Part shown: in pieces, positions 45,985 through 60,069 of the stretch
How positions within the stretch are numbered: position 1 is the stretch's first letter
Layout: each line of letters begins with the position of its first letter
NCBI RefSeq assembly: GCF_032854445.1
Contig: NC_088300.1
Span: 78,051,966 to 78,115,965 of the forward strand
Direction: 5' to 3'
Length of the DNA stretch: 64,000 nucleotides
DNA from: Liolophura sinensis
Lineage: Eukaryota; Mollusca; Polyplacophora; Chitonida; Chitonidae
Position numbers and translations under genes: made by a program
The notes under the pieces: generated by a model
Databases searched by the model: none
Told to the model about the DNA's origin: nothing
Seen by the model: the letters and a program-made list of their open reading frames with translations, nothing else

Positions 45985-47075
45985 TATCTCCCCTCCTAAC
46001 AATACATGTATATTGCACTTCTCCCCTCCTCACAATACATGTGTACTGCACTTCTGCCCTCCTCACAATTCCTGTATGTTGCACTTCTCCCCACCTCACA
46101 ATACATGTGTACTACACTTCTCCCCTCCTCACAATACATGTGTACTGCACTTCTCCCCTCCTCAGAATTCATGTATGTTGCACTTCTCCCCACCTCACAA
46201 TACACGTATACTACACTTCTCCCCTCTTCACAATACATGTGTACTGCACTTCTCCCCTCCTCAGAATTCATGTATATTGCACTTCTCCCCACCTCACAAT
46301 AGATGTATACTGCACTCCTCCCATCCTCAAAATACATGTATGCTTCACTTCTCTCCTCCTCACAATACATGTATACTACGCTAACACTTCTTCCCCACCT
46401 GACATTACATGTACTGTATACTACACTTCTCCCCTCCTCACAATACATATATACATATATACTACTGTTCTCCCCTCCTTACAATACACGTATGCTTCAC
46501 TTTTCCCCTCCTCACAATAAATGTATACTGCACTTCTTTTGTTCTCACTATAATTGTAGACAGCACTTTTCTCCTCTTCACAACACTTTACAGCACTTCT
46601 ATCATCGCTGTACATGTGTGCTGCTCTTCTCCTCCCCCCCGCACAATACATTCTGCACTTCTATCTTGGCTGTACATGGATACTGCACTTCTCCCCTCCT
46701 CACAATACATTCTGCACTTCTGTCATCACTGTACATGTATATTGCACTTCTCCCCTCCTCACAATACATTCTGCACTTCTGTCATCGCTGTACATGGATA
46801 CTGCACTTCTTCCCTCCTCACAATACATTCTGCACTTCTGTCATCACTGTACATGTATACTGCACTTCTTCCCTCCTCACAATATATTCTGCACTTCTGT
46901 CATCACTGTACATGTATATTCCACTTCTCCCCTCCTCACAATACATTCTGCACTTCTGTCATCACTGTACATGTATATTGCACTTCTCCCCTCCTCACAA
47001 TACATGTATACTGCACTTTTCTGCTCTTCACAATAAATTCTGCACTTCTGTCATCGCTGTACATGTGTGTTGCCT
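45985..47075. repeat. 33-bp minisatellite grading into a 59-bp compound unit
   Basis: From 45985 to about 46560 the unit is CACTTCTCCCCTCCTCACAA followed by TACATGTGTACTG (33 bp, 11 codons). Frames remain open up to 284 codons on the plus strand and 150 on the minus strand. From about 46580 the unit lengthens to about 59 bp by alternating that unit with TTCTGCACTTCTGTCATC, then a GCTGTACATGGATACTG part. The larger unit was therefore built from the smaller one. Confidence 0.9.
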
Positions 47076-49159
47076 TTCTCCCCTCTGCGTACATACACTT
47101 GTGCATCAATTCTTCTCTGTTTACATACCTCTCTTCTCCTCTGTACTGGCAAAGTAATAGGCACTTCCAATCTTATTTACTCTGAATATCTTGGGTATAG
47201 ATTTTTCTTTAGGGGTCTCCTTAAATATTAATAGGGCAAGCATGTAGTATTGACTAATTGACTAAAATTGAAGGTGATTGGGTGTGAAGTCTTTCCATAT
47301 ATTGCCAGCTATGCCTGTGTTGAGCCAAATTTACATGTATATTACTAAAGTTACGAAAATGTGTGTATGAAGCCAATAAGGCTGCAAACAACTCTAGGAA
47401 AACTTTATAATTTATTATGAGCTTTTGTCTGTAAGCTTTTTTCTGCTCCAAACCTACCCTGGACATGTCTCTGCATCTTCAGTTTAGTCTGTACAAAGCT
47501 AGTCATAAATGTCTAATAAGTTAATTATGCCACAGGCTGTTGTGGATTAGACATGTTAGAAGAGAAATTCTTACTGTAAAGTCATGTTTCATACTGCATG
47601 CAGTTTAGTTTACTTTAAATGAAGATGAAGTTAATTGGTTTGTTTTAATTAATATCCAGGTACATTAATGATTCACTTGAGTTCGAATTTGAGGGGGAAA
47701 AAAAGGAACAAACTTTGAATGCTTTTTGTCTGTGGAAATACTTTATAAGGTTAGAGGTAGTGATATGTGTTACCTGTGTGGTGGGTGGGACACTTCAATG
47801 GAGAACAGCATTGGCTCTCCATATGCACATATCGTATTACTGAAAGGAAAAATCAGACAATTATTGCATCTGCACTAATAAAAGCTATAGTTTGTAACAT
47901 AAAAAAAATATGCGTATATGGACATTCAGAAAGTGATAAGGCAACCTGGTGTTTTGTAGCAGTTGACAATTAAGTGTGTTGCAGTTTTCCAATATTATGG
48001 GCTGGTTCAGTCAGAATGCCAGTGCACATGTACTAGGTAGAACACAGTAGCTGGCATGAGCCTTTATTACAAAGACTTAAACTGCACTGTTCTGATTGGC
48101 TGCAGATATTACTGCTGCTTTAAAGGTCTTACATTAAAATACATGTACATGAGGCTTTGCACATACATGTAGATGTAGGTGAAATTGGTTATTGGTATTC
48201 TTTGATTTCTTTATTCTAATGAAGTGCTGTGTTCTCATTCAATCAACCACACAGGAAGGTTCAGAGGGAAACTTGTTAAACTCACAGTTTTGTGGTGTGT
48301 TCAGTCCCATGCACCTTAGTTTTGTGTGAAATCACTTTTATGCCTGTTTACTAAATTGACATGCAGAAAGAATATGACTGGTTCATTTTGTAGCTCCTGT
48401 ATTGAGGTAGCTTGTAGGAGTAGGTGTGTATGAGTGCGTAAGCTATTTGGCTGTGCGGATAAGATGCACCTTTGCTCCTTGAATAACAGGATGATGGGAA
48501 GTCCACCATTAATACAGAACTGCTCAAACTCTGTCTCGATATACAAGAAAAAAGGAAATAAGGCACAGGTATCACAGAAAAACATTGAAAAAATTCTATA
48601 AAGTTTTAAAAAGTCGAGGAGACTGAATTCTACTTAAGGTGTATGGCACTGGTGGGCAATGCTCTCCATACAGCCGCGCTATGGAAGCCCTTATGAACTT
48701 GGCCAGTCAGTAGTATTGAAAACATCATGTCATAATGGGCCAGGGCTGTACGTTAAAACTCAACAGCTCTTGAGTGTAAGTATGGATTCTTATGGTAGAT
48801 AGACAGACATTTAGTGCAGTAAAGTGGATAAGGTTATTGTAAGTGTTAACTTAAGTATGTTGGTACAAGTGGACAGTTATACATTTGTGTAGAGCTGAGA
48901 AAGGCATCATGCCATGCTCTGTGATAATGCCTGTGTGTTGGGCAGAAGACTGCAGTGACTTGTCAGGGAGAGCTGGAAACAAAACTGCCTCAGGAGAGCC
49001 ATTGCTTGAGAAGGATATTGTAACATTACATTATTTTTCATTAGCGAAGTAAGATTTATTATGTAAGTATCTCCCTAACATTGGCAAGAATGAGTGAGAA
49101 GTGAGAAGGTCCTGCTTTGTTCGGTAATTTTCCTGTGGCCAGTTTTACAAAGCTATTTT
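47076..49159. other. No gene seen; unique AT-rich DNA
   Basis: Repeated ACATGTA words occur but there is no repeat of note and no exon that I can support. Confidence 0.5.
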
Positions 49160-49605
49160 TACCATGTAGTGTATTTACCATGGTGACTGTTGTATTGCCA
49201 AGTGTATTCACCATGGTGACTGTTGTATTGCCAAGTGTATTTACCTTGGTGACTGTTGTATTGCCAAGTGTATTTTACCATGATGACTGTTTTGCCAAGT
49301 GTATTTTACCATGGTGACTCTTTTGCCAAGTGTATTTTACCATGGTGACTGTTGTATTACCAAGTATATTTACCATGGTGATTGTTCTATTGCCAAGTGT
49401 ATTTTACCATGGTGGCTGTTGCCTTGCCAAGTATATTTTACGATGGTGACTGTTGTATTGCCAAGTATATTTACCATGGTGACTGTTCTATTGCAAGTGT
49501 ATTTTACCATGGTGACCTTTGTCTTGCCAAGTATATTTTACCATGGTGACTGTTGTATTGCCAAGTGTATTTACCATGGTGACTGTTATGTTGCCAATGT
49601 TCACT
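49160..49605. repeat. 33-bp minisatellite, about 13 copies
   Basis: Units are ACCATGGTGACTGTTGTATT followed by GCCAAGTGTATTT. Some copies are shortened by one to three bases, which breaks the reading frame between copies. Confidence 0.92.
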
Positions 49606-49844
49606 TTATAACAAAGCAGTTATGAACTTTTGATGTTACCTGTAGTATGTCATTCCCTGCAGTGTGTGTGTGCTCATAAAACACATTAGAGAACTGAACA
49701 AGGGTTCAATCTTGATGGAGCTGTGCTATAGCAGTAAAATCAAGCTAAGCGTCAGAGTTGGTGATCAGCATGAAGGGGGTGCCATTAAAATTATCAGTGT
49801 ACAGTAACTGGACTGGGCATCTTGTCTGGTGCCTGGACATGGTG
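49606..49844. other. No feature seen between arrays
   Basis: Short unique spacer. Confidence 0.5.
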
Positions 49845-51620
49845 TTCCAGTGAGGTACATCAAATGGTGTACTTATGAGGTATATCAGCATAGTGTTCAG
49901 GTGAGGTACGATGACATGGTGTTTCAGTGAGGCACATCAGCATGGTGTACCTGTGAGGCACCTTGGCATGATGTTCCATTGATATTCCATTGATGTACAT
50001 TGGCATGGTGTTCCAGTGAGGCACATCGGCATGGTGTTCCGTTGAGGCACATTGACATGGTGTTCGAGTGAGGTACATTGACATGGTGTTCCAGTGAGAC
50101 ACATTGACATGGTGTTCCTTTGAAGTACAATGGCATGGTGTTCCAGTTGGGCACATTGACATGGTGTTTCAGTGAGGCATATTGACATGGTGTTTCAGTG
50201 AGGCACAATGACATGGTGTTCCAAAGAGGCACATTGACATGGTGTTTCAGTGAGGTCCATTGACACGGTGTTCCACTGCTGTACATTGACATGGTGTCCA
50301 TGTCAGCAGTGTAGTGAGGTACATTGGCATGATGTTCCATTGAGGTAAATCAGTGCAGTGTTCCAGTGAGGCACATTGACATGGGGTTCCAGTGAGGCAC
50401 ATCAACATGGTGTTCGAGTGAGGCACATTGGCATGGTGTTCGAGTGAGGCACATTGGCATGGTGTTCCACTGAGGCACATCGGCATGGTGTTCCGTTGAG
50501 GCACATTGACATGGTGTTCCAGTAAGGTACAATGGCATGGTGTTTCAGTGAGGCATATTGACATGGTGTTCCAGTGAGGCACATTGACATGGTGTTTCAG
50601 TGAGGCACATTGACATGATGTTTCAGTGAGGTCCATTGACAAGGTGTTCCACTGCTGTACATTGACATGGTGTCCTAGTGAGGTACATTGGCATGATGTT
50701 CCATTGAGGTAAATCAGTGCAGTGTTCCAGTGAGGTACATTGACATGGTGTTCCAGTGAGGCACATTGGCATGGTGTTCCAGTGAGGCACATTGACATAA
50801 TGTTCTAGTGAGGTGCGATGGCATGATGTTCCAGTGAGGCACTTTGACATGGTGTTCCATTGAAGTACATTGACATGGTGTTCCAGTGAGGCACAGTGAC
50901 ATGATGTTCTAGTGAGGTACATTGACATGGTTTTCCAGTGAGGCACATTGGCATGGTGTTCCAGTGAGGCACATTGACATGATGTTCCAGTGAGGTACAT
51001 TGACAAGGTGTTCCATTGATGTACATTGACACAGTGTTCTAGTGAGGCACATTGACATGGTGTTCCAGTGAGGCACATTGACATGGTGTTCCAGTGAGGC
51101 ACATTGACATGATGTTCCAGTGAGGCACATTGACATGGTGTTCCAGTGAGGCACATTGACATGATGTTCCAATGAGGTACAGTGACATGGGGTTCCAAAG
51201 AGGCACAGTGACATGGTTATCCAGTGTGGTACACTGACATGGTTATCCAGTGAGGCACAGTGACATGGTGTTCCAGTGAGGCCCAAAGAGGCACAGTGAT
51301 AGGATGTTCCACGGAGGCACAATGCCATGGTGTTCCAGTGAGGCACACTTGACATGGTTATCCAGTGAGGTACACTGACATGGTTATCCAGTGAGGGACA
51401 GTGACATGGTTATCCAGTGAGGCACAAAGAGGCACAGTGATATGGTGTTCCACAGAGGCACAGTGACATAGTGTTCCGGTGAGGCACACTGACATGGTTA
51501 TCCAGTGAGGTACTCTGACATGGTTATCCAGTGAGGTAAATCAGCAGAGTGTTCCAGTGAGGTACATTTACGTTAACATGGCATACCTGTGAGGTATGTG
51601 GTCCGGGGAGGCACATTGAC
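49845..51620. repeat. 26-bp minisatellite, about 67 copies
   Basis: Units are GGTGTTCCAGTGAGGCACAT followed by TGACAT. The right side (51180-51560) uses a GGTTATCCAGTGAGG variant. A block with CAGTGCAGTGTTCCAGTGAG and CCACTGCTGTACATTGACA recurs near 50265-50375 and 50645-50740, an internal duplication at an offset of about 376 bp. Open minus-strand frames up to 191 codons are by-products: 26 leaves remainder 2 modulo 3, so all frames are sampled by a stop-poor unit. Confidence 0.94.
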
Positions 51621-52098
51621 AGTGAGGTACATGTAGTTGGTGAGAAGTCATCAGGGATAGAGGCTAAGCAGAACAAAGTCCTGTATTATGGTAATGTTTA
51701 ACGTTTACAGCCATGGGAGAAATCCGGTAAAAAACCCATCGCCATTGGAGTGGGTTGGGCGGATTTGGCTGATTTGGCTGATGTTGTATGTGTTATGTAT
51801 GACATACTCATCCATAACATACCAGTTCAAACTAGTTATGTAATTACACTTTTCAATTTTGTCTATCATGCAGCCTTATAAGGTAATTAAGGTTATTTTA
51901 GACTAATGTAGTTGTCATAGCCTCTAACAGGCTGCTAGGGCATATGTGTTAATAGTAGATATAGTTTGGGCTTGAATATGACCTACATGTATGTGTATCC
52001 GTTTAAAAGTAGATAGTGGCATACCTTGTGTTGTTATGTGCATGCACCTGTACCTGTACAGCTAGTACTGCTAGCTGCCTGTACTGGATGGGATGTGT
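51621..52098. other. No gene seen
   Basis: Unique sequence with no supported feature. Confidence 0.5.
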
Positions 52099-52122
52099 TC
52101 TCTCTCTCTCTCTCTCTCTCTC

Positions 52123-52160
<38 letters not shown>
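52099..52160. repeat. (TC)n-(TA)n compound microsatellite
   Basis: About 12 TC repeats (52099-52123) directly followed by about 17 TA repeats (to about 52160). Confidence 0.97.
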
Positions 52161-52163
<3 letters not shown>

Positions 52164-53720
52164 ACATACATACACATGTATATATAAGGAACACTTAATC
52201 GTTCTGATGTGGAGAAATAGGTATAAGAAAAAACAAGGAAAACCCTCTCAAATTTCTACACTGCTGTATGTAACTGCATGTTTGAACTTTCAATACTGAG
52301 TGTTAGCCATGTAAAGTCATGATTATATACAGTATAATGTCAGTGTATACTTGACAACAGGGATCTCTTAACACGAAACCAAAAGCGGCCCATACTGACT
52401 TGAATTTAACACTTTATGCTTAACACAGTTGAGAGATCAAATAGGATAATGCGAGTATGATACAATACAAAGACAGCTGTTAAGCCTGACAAACAGGTCA
52501 AGATTAGTCTAAGATACAGTTTCATATGTTAAAGATGAATTAGGGACAGTCATTTCCATTTAACACAGGCTTGTATTTTCATAAATAGAATTTCTTTCAC
52601 ACCCATCAAAGGCTTTCATATGGTACTTTGTAAAAAGGAAAGACAGTAAATGGTGGTGAAAGAGAAATAGCGTGTTTCCTGATATGACGGCTAATGGGGA
52701 CAAAGCAAAGATTTTCGTGATTGATTTTGTTTCCTGTGAACAGTTAGTCTAGATCACAGATCTGCAGTTTGGTCGATGTATTTTTCACCACATCAGGAAC
52801 AAATTAGGCAGTATATTACAAATTTGATTCACATGACATATTAAATTCAACTTCATAAACAGAGTTTGTGTTAAATCTAATGCTAGGGCCGTCAGTGATA
52901 TGGACTCGAGCTCCACATCTGGGTTTGTTCCGTTTAGTGACTTGTGCATTACATGGATTGTCAGAGAAGTTAGGGGCTTGACGTTTGCTGTTAATATTAA
53001 CTGATTTGAATATTATGTCTTTCATTCTGTCACTATCAATATTGGTAATGTATTCAAGACAATCGGAAGTAAATTATTGTTGTTACCATGTAGGTAGTTA
53101 CCAGAGGTATAATATTTTCTGTGTTGGTTGGTTTATTGGAGCATTTTCTTTATTCACTGATTGGCTGAGAGCTGGCTTTCTTTATCCCCTGATCAATGAG
53201 ACCTGCTGGGCATCCCCCTAGAGATTAGGGTAGCTTTAAGCTCACAAAGCCGTTCATTACAAACCATTTGGTTTTCTACAATTGTACAGACTCGTCTCGC
53301 TGGTGAATATGGAATATTTTAAAAATGTATGCCTTGCATGGTTGAAAATAAAATGAAGACAAAGTCGAGTGTGGGTAGGTTTTCTAAAAAAATTTCCAAT
53401 TACAGTTTTTCCTGAGTTTTTGGCTAGGATGTATAGAAATGGTATGCAAATGCCAATGACATTGATGGTGAATACAATTTTTGGATGCATGGTATTGAGG
53501 ATATTATGTAGAGATTCAGTGTCGCCAGCACTCGAGGGTCAGAAAATAAAACAGTCGTCAAGTATCTGCATCATTTCTCTTCAAATAATTTTCTAAAATT
53601 ATCTCAATAGGTTAAGGATATTTTGTCATATAACATTGGTTTCTAAATAACCCATAGCTAGTGTTGCATAAGTTGGGGCCATTTTATCACCCATCACTGT
53701 TCTTTCTTTGTTTTTCTTAT
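52161..53720. other. No gene supported
   Basis: A minus-strand frame at 52816-53025 begins at ATG and has 69 codons with three Cys, but shows no domain. Otherwise unique AT-rich DNA. Confidence 0.45.
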
Positions 53721-53744
53721 GTATATATATATATATATATATAT
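53721..53744. repeat. (TA)n microsatellite
   Basis: About 12 TA repeats just upstream of a 28-bp array. Confidence 0.95.
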
Positions 53745-53764
53745 GTTTATGTAAACAAGAGTTT

Positions 53765-54370
53765 TATGTAATAAAGAAGTGTGTAAATAGGGTTCCTTGT
53801 ATATGTAAGTATCGTGTAAACAAGGGTTTCATGTTAGTATTGCATAAATAAGGGTTTTTTGTGAGTATTGTGTAAAAGAAATTTCATGTATGCATTGTGT
53901 AAACAGGAGTTCCATGTAAGTATTGTGTAAGCAATTGTTTCATGTAAGTATTGTGTAAATAGGGATTTCTTGTAAGTATTGTTTATACAACAGTTTCATG
54001 TAAGTGTTGTGTATACAGCAGTTTCTTGTAAGTATTGTGTAAAGAAGGGTTTCATGTAAGTATTGTGTAAATAGAGGTTTCATGTAAGTATTGTGTAAAT
54101 AAGGGTTCTGTGTATTAAAGCATTGTGTAAATGAGGGTTTCATGTAAATATTGTGTAAATGAGGGTTTAATGTAAATATTTTGTAAATCAGGGTTTCATG
54201 TAAGTATTGTACAAATAAGGGTTTCATGTAAGCATTGTGTAAGCATTGTGCAAATAAGGGTTTCATGTAAGTATTGTGTAAGTATTGTGCAAATAAGGGT
54301 TTCATGTAAGTATTGTCTAAATCAAGGTTTCATGTAAGTATTGTGCAAATAAGGGTTTCATGTAAGTATT
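53765..54370. repeat. 28-bp minisatellite, about 21 copies
   Basis: Units are GGGTTTCATGTAAGTATTGT followed by GTAAATAA. Several units are shortened (near 54240) and the left copies are more diverged. Confidence 0.9.
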
Positions 54371-55215
54371 GATTTTGTAAGGTAACAAATGTGTTTCTGA
54401 AGAGTATATGTGCATGTAACTACTCTATGATGTTCAGCAGGTAACAAAATCTACAATGTTGCCAGTGGCCTTATCTATGTGAATGTAGATGTCTGTATAG
54501 CTGTACTAGTAGTGCTAGACAACCCTTCATGGCTATCCACACAAAGTTGTTGTGTTGTATGAAGGCATTTCACCATTGCTCGATCAGTATACATGTACAT
54601 GCATTTACGCATATCTGTACATGGATCTGTACATGGAAATCTGTACATGGAAAGTCCTGAATCACTCAGGCACTTGCCAGTAATTATACCATGTCAGATG
54701 CTAATGTCATCTACATGTTGGAGAAAAAACATTCTGCAGAATGGTTATAGTTCCTTAGAATTGGCTGGAATTTGTAATCAGCTGCAAAAATCGATTGGCT
54801 ACATATGCTGATTGGTTGGTGCTATACCCTATCTGTGAGAGTATACACTGTAGATAGTTTATTGGTTGGAACTTCAGTATCTTGTCAGTTACCAGATGTA
54901 CATGTACCTGAGCAAGTTTAACCATGTATGTTGGACAATTTTGGGTTTTCATGCCTCATTGCCACCAGTAACATTCCAGCTAAGCTATCATTTAGTGGTC
55001 ATATATAGACTATATACATGTATATATAGACTTCAGTGTTCTGTCATTGAGATGTGTGGGTGTACATGCACTGGTACATTGGAAAGGCATTGTAAAGTAC
55101 TTTAAAGTTTTACTTCAATTTTTTTATTTTATTAAAAAGATTGAAATATAAAATGCAAACATTTGATATAATTGGCATATCTCAGGTGCGTGTGTAAGCT
55201 GTGTGTACAGGATAG

Positions 55216-55217
<2 letters not shown>
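54371..55217. other. No gene seen
   Basis: AT-rich sequence with dispersed TGTACATG words, including a GGATCTGTACATGG cluster near 54605-54655. Confidence 0.5.

Positions 55218-55285
<68 letters not shown>
55218..55285. repeat. (AT)n microsatellite, about 34 repeats
   Basis: An uninterrupted AT run of about 68 bp, prone to slippage and cruciform formation. Confidence 0.97.
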
Positions 55286-55289
<4 letters not shown>

Positions 55290-55429
55290 AACCTGCATGT
55301 ACATTGAAATGTTAGCCTTGTGAGCATGTGACGCATAAAGAAAACACGAGCTACATTGTACAAGTTGAAAGTAGTTACATCATTTCTCTTTAAACAAAGG
55401 TTGTGGGTGTTTATGAATGTAGATGTAGA

Positions 55430-55790
55430 TGTAACCGTTGTGTTTGACCCATCATGAGAAGGCTCTGGCTGAGTGGGTTCAAATCCGTCAGTGGCCTTTG
55501 CTAGGGAATTTGTAAATTTCCCCATCTCACTGCTTTTGCGACAGTAATTGATTGACAACATTCATTTGACTGTTTGCACCATCTGACTTTTATTGAAGAG
55601 CATTTGTCTTCCACCAGTATGGTGTGCATACCTGTACATCACAAGTTAGAAGGGTTATCAGTGATTTGCCAGTGGTGGGTTGTTTTCCCCAGGTACTCTG
55701 GTAATACTTACTGTCATAGTATAAGTGAAAACTTCTTCAGTATAAAGGCATTAAACATCAGTCATATAGATAAGTATAAGACTGGTATTG
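55430..55790 (+). mobile_element. Degenerate SINE-like repeat
   Basis: GGCTGAGTGGGTTCAAATCC at 55468 combines box A-like and box B-like words with the normal spacer lost. Some 200 bp later TTTTCCCCAGGTACTCTGGT, then CATAGTATAAGTGAAAACTTC and GGCATTAAACATCAGTCAT resemble the tail of family A (GTATAAGTGAAATATTC, then a TTAAACA-type end). It is heavily diverged, so the call is tentative. Confidence 0.4.
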
Positions 55791-56174
55791 CTCTATTGCC
55801 GTCTCTTTATTATTGAGGTGTTTGGGTACGTACGTAGATGTAATTGTATGGGGCATACATCCCTGCATATGTGTGTGGACAAAGGTAGTGTGCTTCAGGC
55901 CTGTGCTTGGGCTATATTCCCATGAGAGTATATTTGGCCCATGACTATTTGGAGCTGTGCACATACAGGTAGAGTACATATCAGCACCTGTGCCAGAACA
56001 TGAATAGACTACTCAACCTGTTATTACATTTTGGTTTTCTCTTTGTTCAGATACCAGAAAGTAATTATTACTTAAATAACTTAATTGTGTTACATTCACT
56101 TTACATTTACCATATTTCCTGGTTCTTATCTGTTCTATTTATATACATGTATTCTCCCCCAAAAGAAGTGCATA

Positions 56175-56250
56175 GGTTGCACATGTTGGTGACACCACAT
56201 GTCGGTGACACCACATGTTGGTGACGCCACATGTTGGTGACACCACATGC
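56175..56250. repeat. About 16-bp tandem repeat, 5 copies
   Basis: ACATGTTGGTGACACC and close variants (GTCGGTGAC, TGACGCC) repeat five times. Confidence 0.85.
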
Positions 56251-59200
56251 TGCTCTGAATGTTCTCTTTCAGTGACCTGGTGTTGTTGATTGAGGAGCTT
56301 CTGGTGATCATTTTATGATTTACTGACATTCTGATGTCTCCTGTGTAACTTGGCTAAAACAGACAGTGAATTCAATGAATGATAAAAAAATCTTTTATGT
56401 TGTGAAACTTTTTTTAGCAGCCTATAACACATATGTACTCGCACACGTTCCAATCCAGGTTCTAACTAGTTCTCACCACGATATAGCTGTAATAATGCTG
56501 ATACGACCTGAAGCCATCGGAATGTCATTCATGCTCACCCGTATCACTCCGGTAATAACTGTGTTTAGCTATGGTCTGTTATTATAATCTCCTCTTCATT
56601 GTCAGAGAGAATAAAACCTGAAATGTAGTCTCATCGTTTTTAATGAAACCACATTCTTAAGGCAGTGGATGAAAACACATTCTTAAGGCAGTGGACTATC
56701 TACTGCAATTCCTCATATTTTTCGCACGTTTGCAAGTTGTTTACTCATATTTTGAAGGCACCATTCACTAGACTGATATAGTTATATTTCCTGGGAAGCC
56801 CTGAAACTGGCCAACTCAGCCTATGTAGTCTCCAAAATCAAATTAAAAAGGTGCATAAATTGCACTGAAAGTTGGTCTTTCATATACTAAAAGGTTGAGG
56901 AATTAGGGTGTTTGGCATTTTGAACGCTATACACTATAACCGAATGTTTGAGATATGCCTACCCAGTTTGCTCTAGCTACCTTTTCGTATGCAGGTTTAT
57001 TGGGTGTTCTAAGCATATTTTGAAGGCATTTCTGTTGCTATACAAAAACAATTAGATTCTCTGATGTTTGCAAATCCACATGAGACTCATGTAAGTCATG
57101 AATTTAATCGATGATTAAACAAGATAAATTGCATTTGAAGTTGCTATTAGACATGCAGAAATTTTGGAGACATAGGGTAAAATGTCTGACTGTACATGCA
57201 TGTGAAGCTATGACTGGCGGCTGCAAATTTAGATTGGGTCTGACTCGGTGTATTTCACTTAAAGTTTAATGTTCTCCAAGTGACACATTTTGTTTGATTT
57301 TGATTGATTAATCCACTTTATAGGATCACATAAGACCTTTTTGTGAAGTTTGATTAATTTTTTGTCAGAAAAAGTTAGTGTTGACATTGAAAGTATTATT
57401 TAAAAGCCTTTATGCTGTTCTGAAAGTGCATTTTTAGTGTCCAAACTTTAGGAGAAATACAGCTATGCATTAAATTGATCTTTGTTAAGCTGAGGGAAAT
57501 GCTGCCAGACATATCTTACTCAAGGCAAAAATAGAGTAACTAATTATCTAATTGCATACTAATTTTACAATAGTTTTTTTTCTTTGTTCTGAGGTGAAGA
57601 GGATGGGCGTGTTTTTGTTCTGAGGTGAAGTGGATGGGCGTGTTTTTGTTCAGCGTCTCCAAGTACTGATTGATTGAAATCGACTATCTCAGAACTGTGT
57701 GCCCTAAGACATTCAGCTTCTTGGGCTAACCTTAATACAAATATGGTCAGTCTGTTCATTTCCACTCATGACAGCAAGGTGAATATATATCCCTAAAATC
57801 TGTATTTTGTATTGCCCAACATTGTTGCATTACATGCATACGTGCACATTGCAAATGTAGCCGCTGTTAAGATATATTTCTTTTGATGATCTAGTAGGCC
57901 TATATGATAAGATACAGCAAACTTCAATTCATTGATTCTCTTGTGTAGCTATTAAAATCAGTTCATCTTGCACCCAGTGCACATGGATACCAGAGTAATG
58001 TATGACACAACTATTGAATATTTAAACCAATCAGTTGCCACAAAAAATAATATAAACAGACTGACCCAAAAATAAGCTACGTCATACATGCTGTGATCAA
58101 AATGAAGATTGACGGTGTGTGTAGTTTCCCAAAGCTCAGTACGAGGTCATAGGTTGGCTGGCACATTGCTACATGTAAGATGGCTTACGTTGGTGAAAAC
58201 AGCCTGGTGTGGAATGGGTTTCTTTAATGTTTTTTTGAACTTATACTTTTCATATTATAAGCATATTGTGGGACATATAATTATGAAATCACAATATATA
58301 ATTTTTAATATACCGTACTAGAATTGTTGATGGTATAATCTGATAGTACTTAAAATCTGCACCTGAAATCATGTCCAAGCTGTCCTGGTATGATGTGTAA
58401 ACATTTCTTTCATGTCAGCAAAACCACATTTTGAATTGTAAATTACATTAAAGTAACTTTAAGTCTTTCACATTTAATAATCAGAATTTTTATGTTTGAA
58501 ATGATTTTGTGACATCTGTGATTATAAAAAGAAGATGAAAGGAAATGTACAGGACAGCTGTAGCAAATTTGAGCATTGATTTTTTGAAGAGATAAGCTTA
58601 GTCCAAGATGGGGTTCATACATGTATGTGAAAGTGATATGACTGAGAAGCATTTTCTCGTTGTGCAGCTGCCACACATATAGCCCCTACCTATAGACACA
58701 TACCTGTGTTTCTCAAGGAATGGCCTTCACTATTGATCAGTGCTCGACGTGTCTCTTCATGCTTACATAGCAAGCCAATAGGACTGTCTAACCTGTACAT
58801 GTAGCTATCAAGATGTTCCAGTTAATATAAACCACAAACTTGCATAAGAACGCAGCCATGTGTATTCTGCTTATTGATCCTCTTTAATGGCACAAGATGC
58901 TTTCTCAGATCAATCTACGTAGATTTTCAATTAAATGAACAAAAGTGTATTTATACACTTTGAAACAGTTCATAATCCAGAACAGATCAATATTATTGTA
59001 CATGTCCTTAGCACAGTTGATCTTGTTCAAGCAGAATTTTCACAGTCTAGTTACTTGCAGGAGGCTGTTCAAAGCATACCAATACTTTATGACCAGCGTC
59101 AATATTTTAAGATTTATCAAATTATTATTATAAGACATACACTATAATGATGTGCAGAGTATTTATACTGTGACAACTTCTTTACATCATAGTCTGTTTT

Positions 59201-60069
59201 GTTTTCAAAAAGGAGCTTTACAATTTTGTGAACAGTATAGCATTGTGATTGAGTGTAATAGTTCTCATGTAATTGTTTTGTCTTCTGTCTTATGTCCGAT
59301 TGGTGAACCACCTAACACCTGTTTGTGTTGGTGAATTTTGTACACAGAGCTTACAACATCGATGATTGTACTTGACAAACACATTTGAAAAAAAAAAGAG
59401 AATCGTTCAAATGTCTGGTATTTCCGTTTTTATGCGTCCAACTTTTGGAAACCATCAGCTGGCACGTGGATTTTATCAGGAGTGTGTTAATAGAGTTCTG
59501 GTATTATCCATGCTATATCCTGTGTCTGGCAGCTGACTTGGTTAATCAATGTTCCTTTGTGTGTCATGTTCCTGCCCGCAAGTATATTGGGAATAAAATG
59601 ATGTCAGCAGTGTCAACAAAAAGTAGCGAATTGCTCCTAAGCATCATTTGGAATTCAAAAAGTGAAAATTGTTGAATTATTTGCCAGCTTGACTGATGTT
59701 TTCAAACAGATCACTACAGATGTATATACTAATATCAGGTACATCAAATTTCTTTGACTGGTAAATTTTTACCCATATATTTTTCATTTAATATAAGTAA
59801 ACACGTTTGGCTACACATTGTATTATGTGTGGATATTCATGTATAATTAAGGACGGTTTCCCATTTGATTTAAAGTGCTATTTTAACCATTGTCCTGCCT
59901 ACATCTTTCAGTACTGGTATCTTAGTTATACATGATGTAGCAACTACTTTTACTTGTGACCTTAAGAGTTAATTGTACATTTTTGGCTACTTATTTCACA
60001 CTGAACATTTGTATTCATGTGGGTTGAGAGAAACAGAAGCCATCTGAAAAGTTTGCATTCTTTGGTGAT
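56251..60069. other. No gene seen; AT-rich DNA with two small duplications
   Basis: ACACATTCTTAAGGCAGTGG is duplicated near 56650-56695. A 31-bp segment starting TGTTCTGAGGTGAAGAGGAT is duplicated near 57584-57650. Short frames (for example 58935-59147) have no motif. There is no sign of spliced coding sequence that I can defend. Confidence 0.5.

Noticed and set aside
52816-53025. 69-codon minus-strand frame with three Cys
   Set aside because: No signal peptide, domain or splice signal; not distinguishable from chance in AT-rich DNA.
59385-59675. 96-codon plus-strand frame
   Set aside because: Starts at TTG inside an A-rich stretch; no motif.
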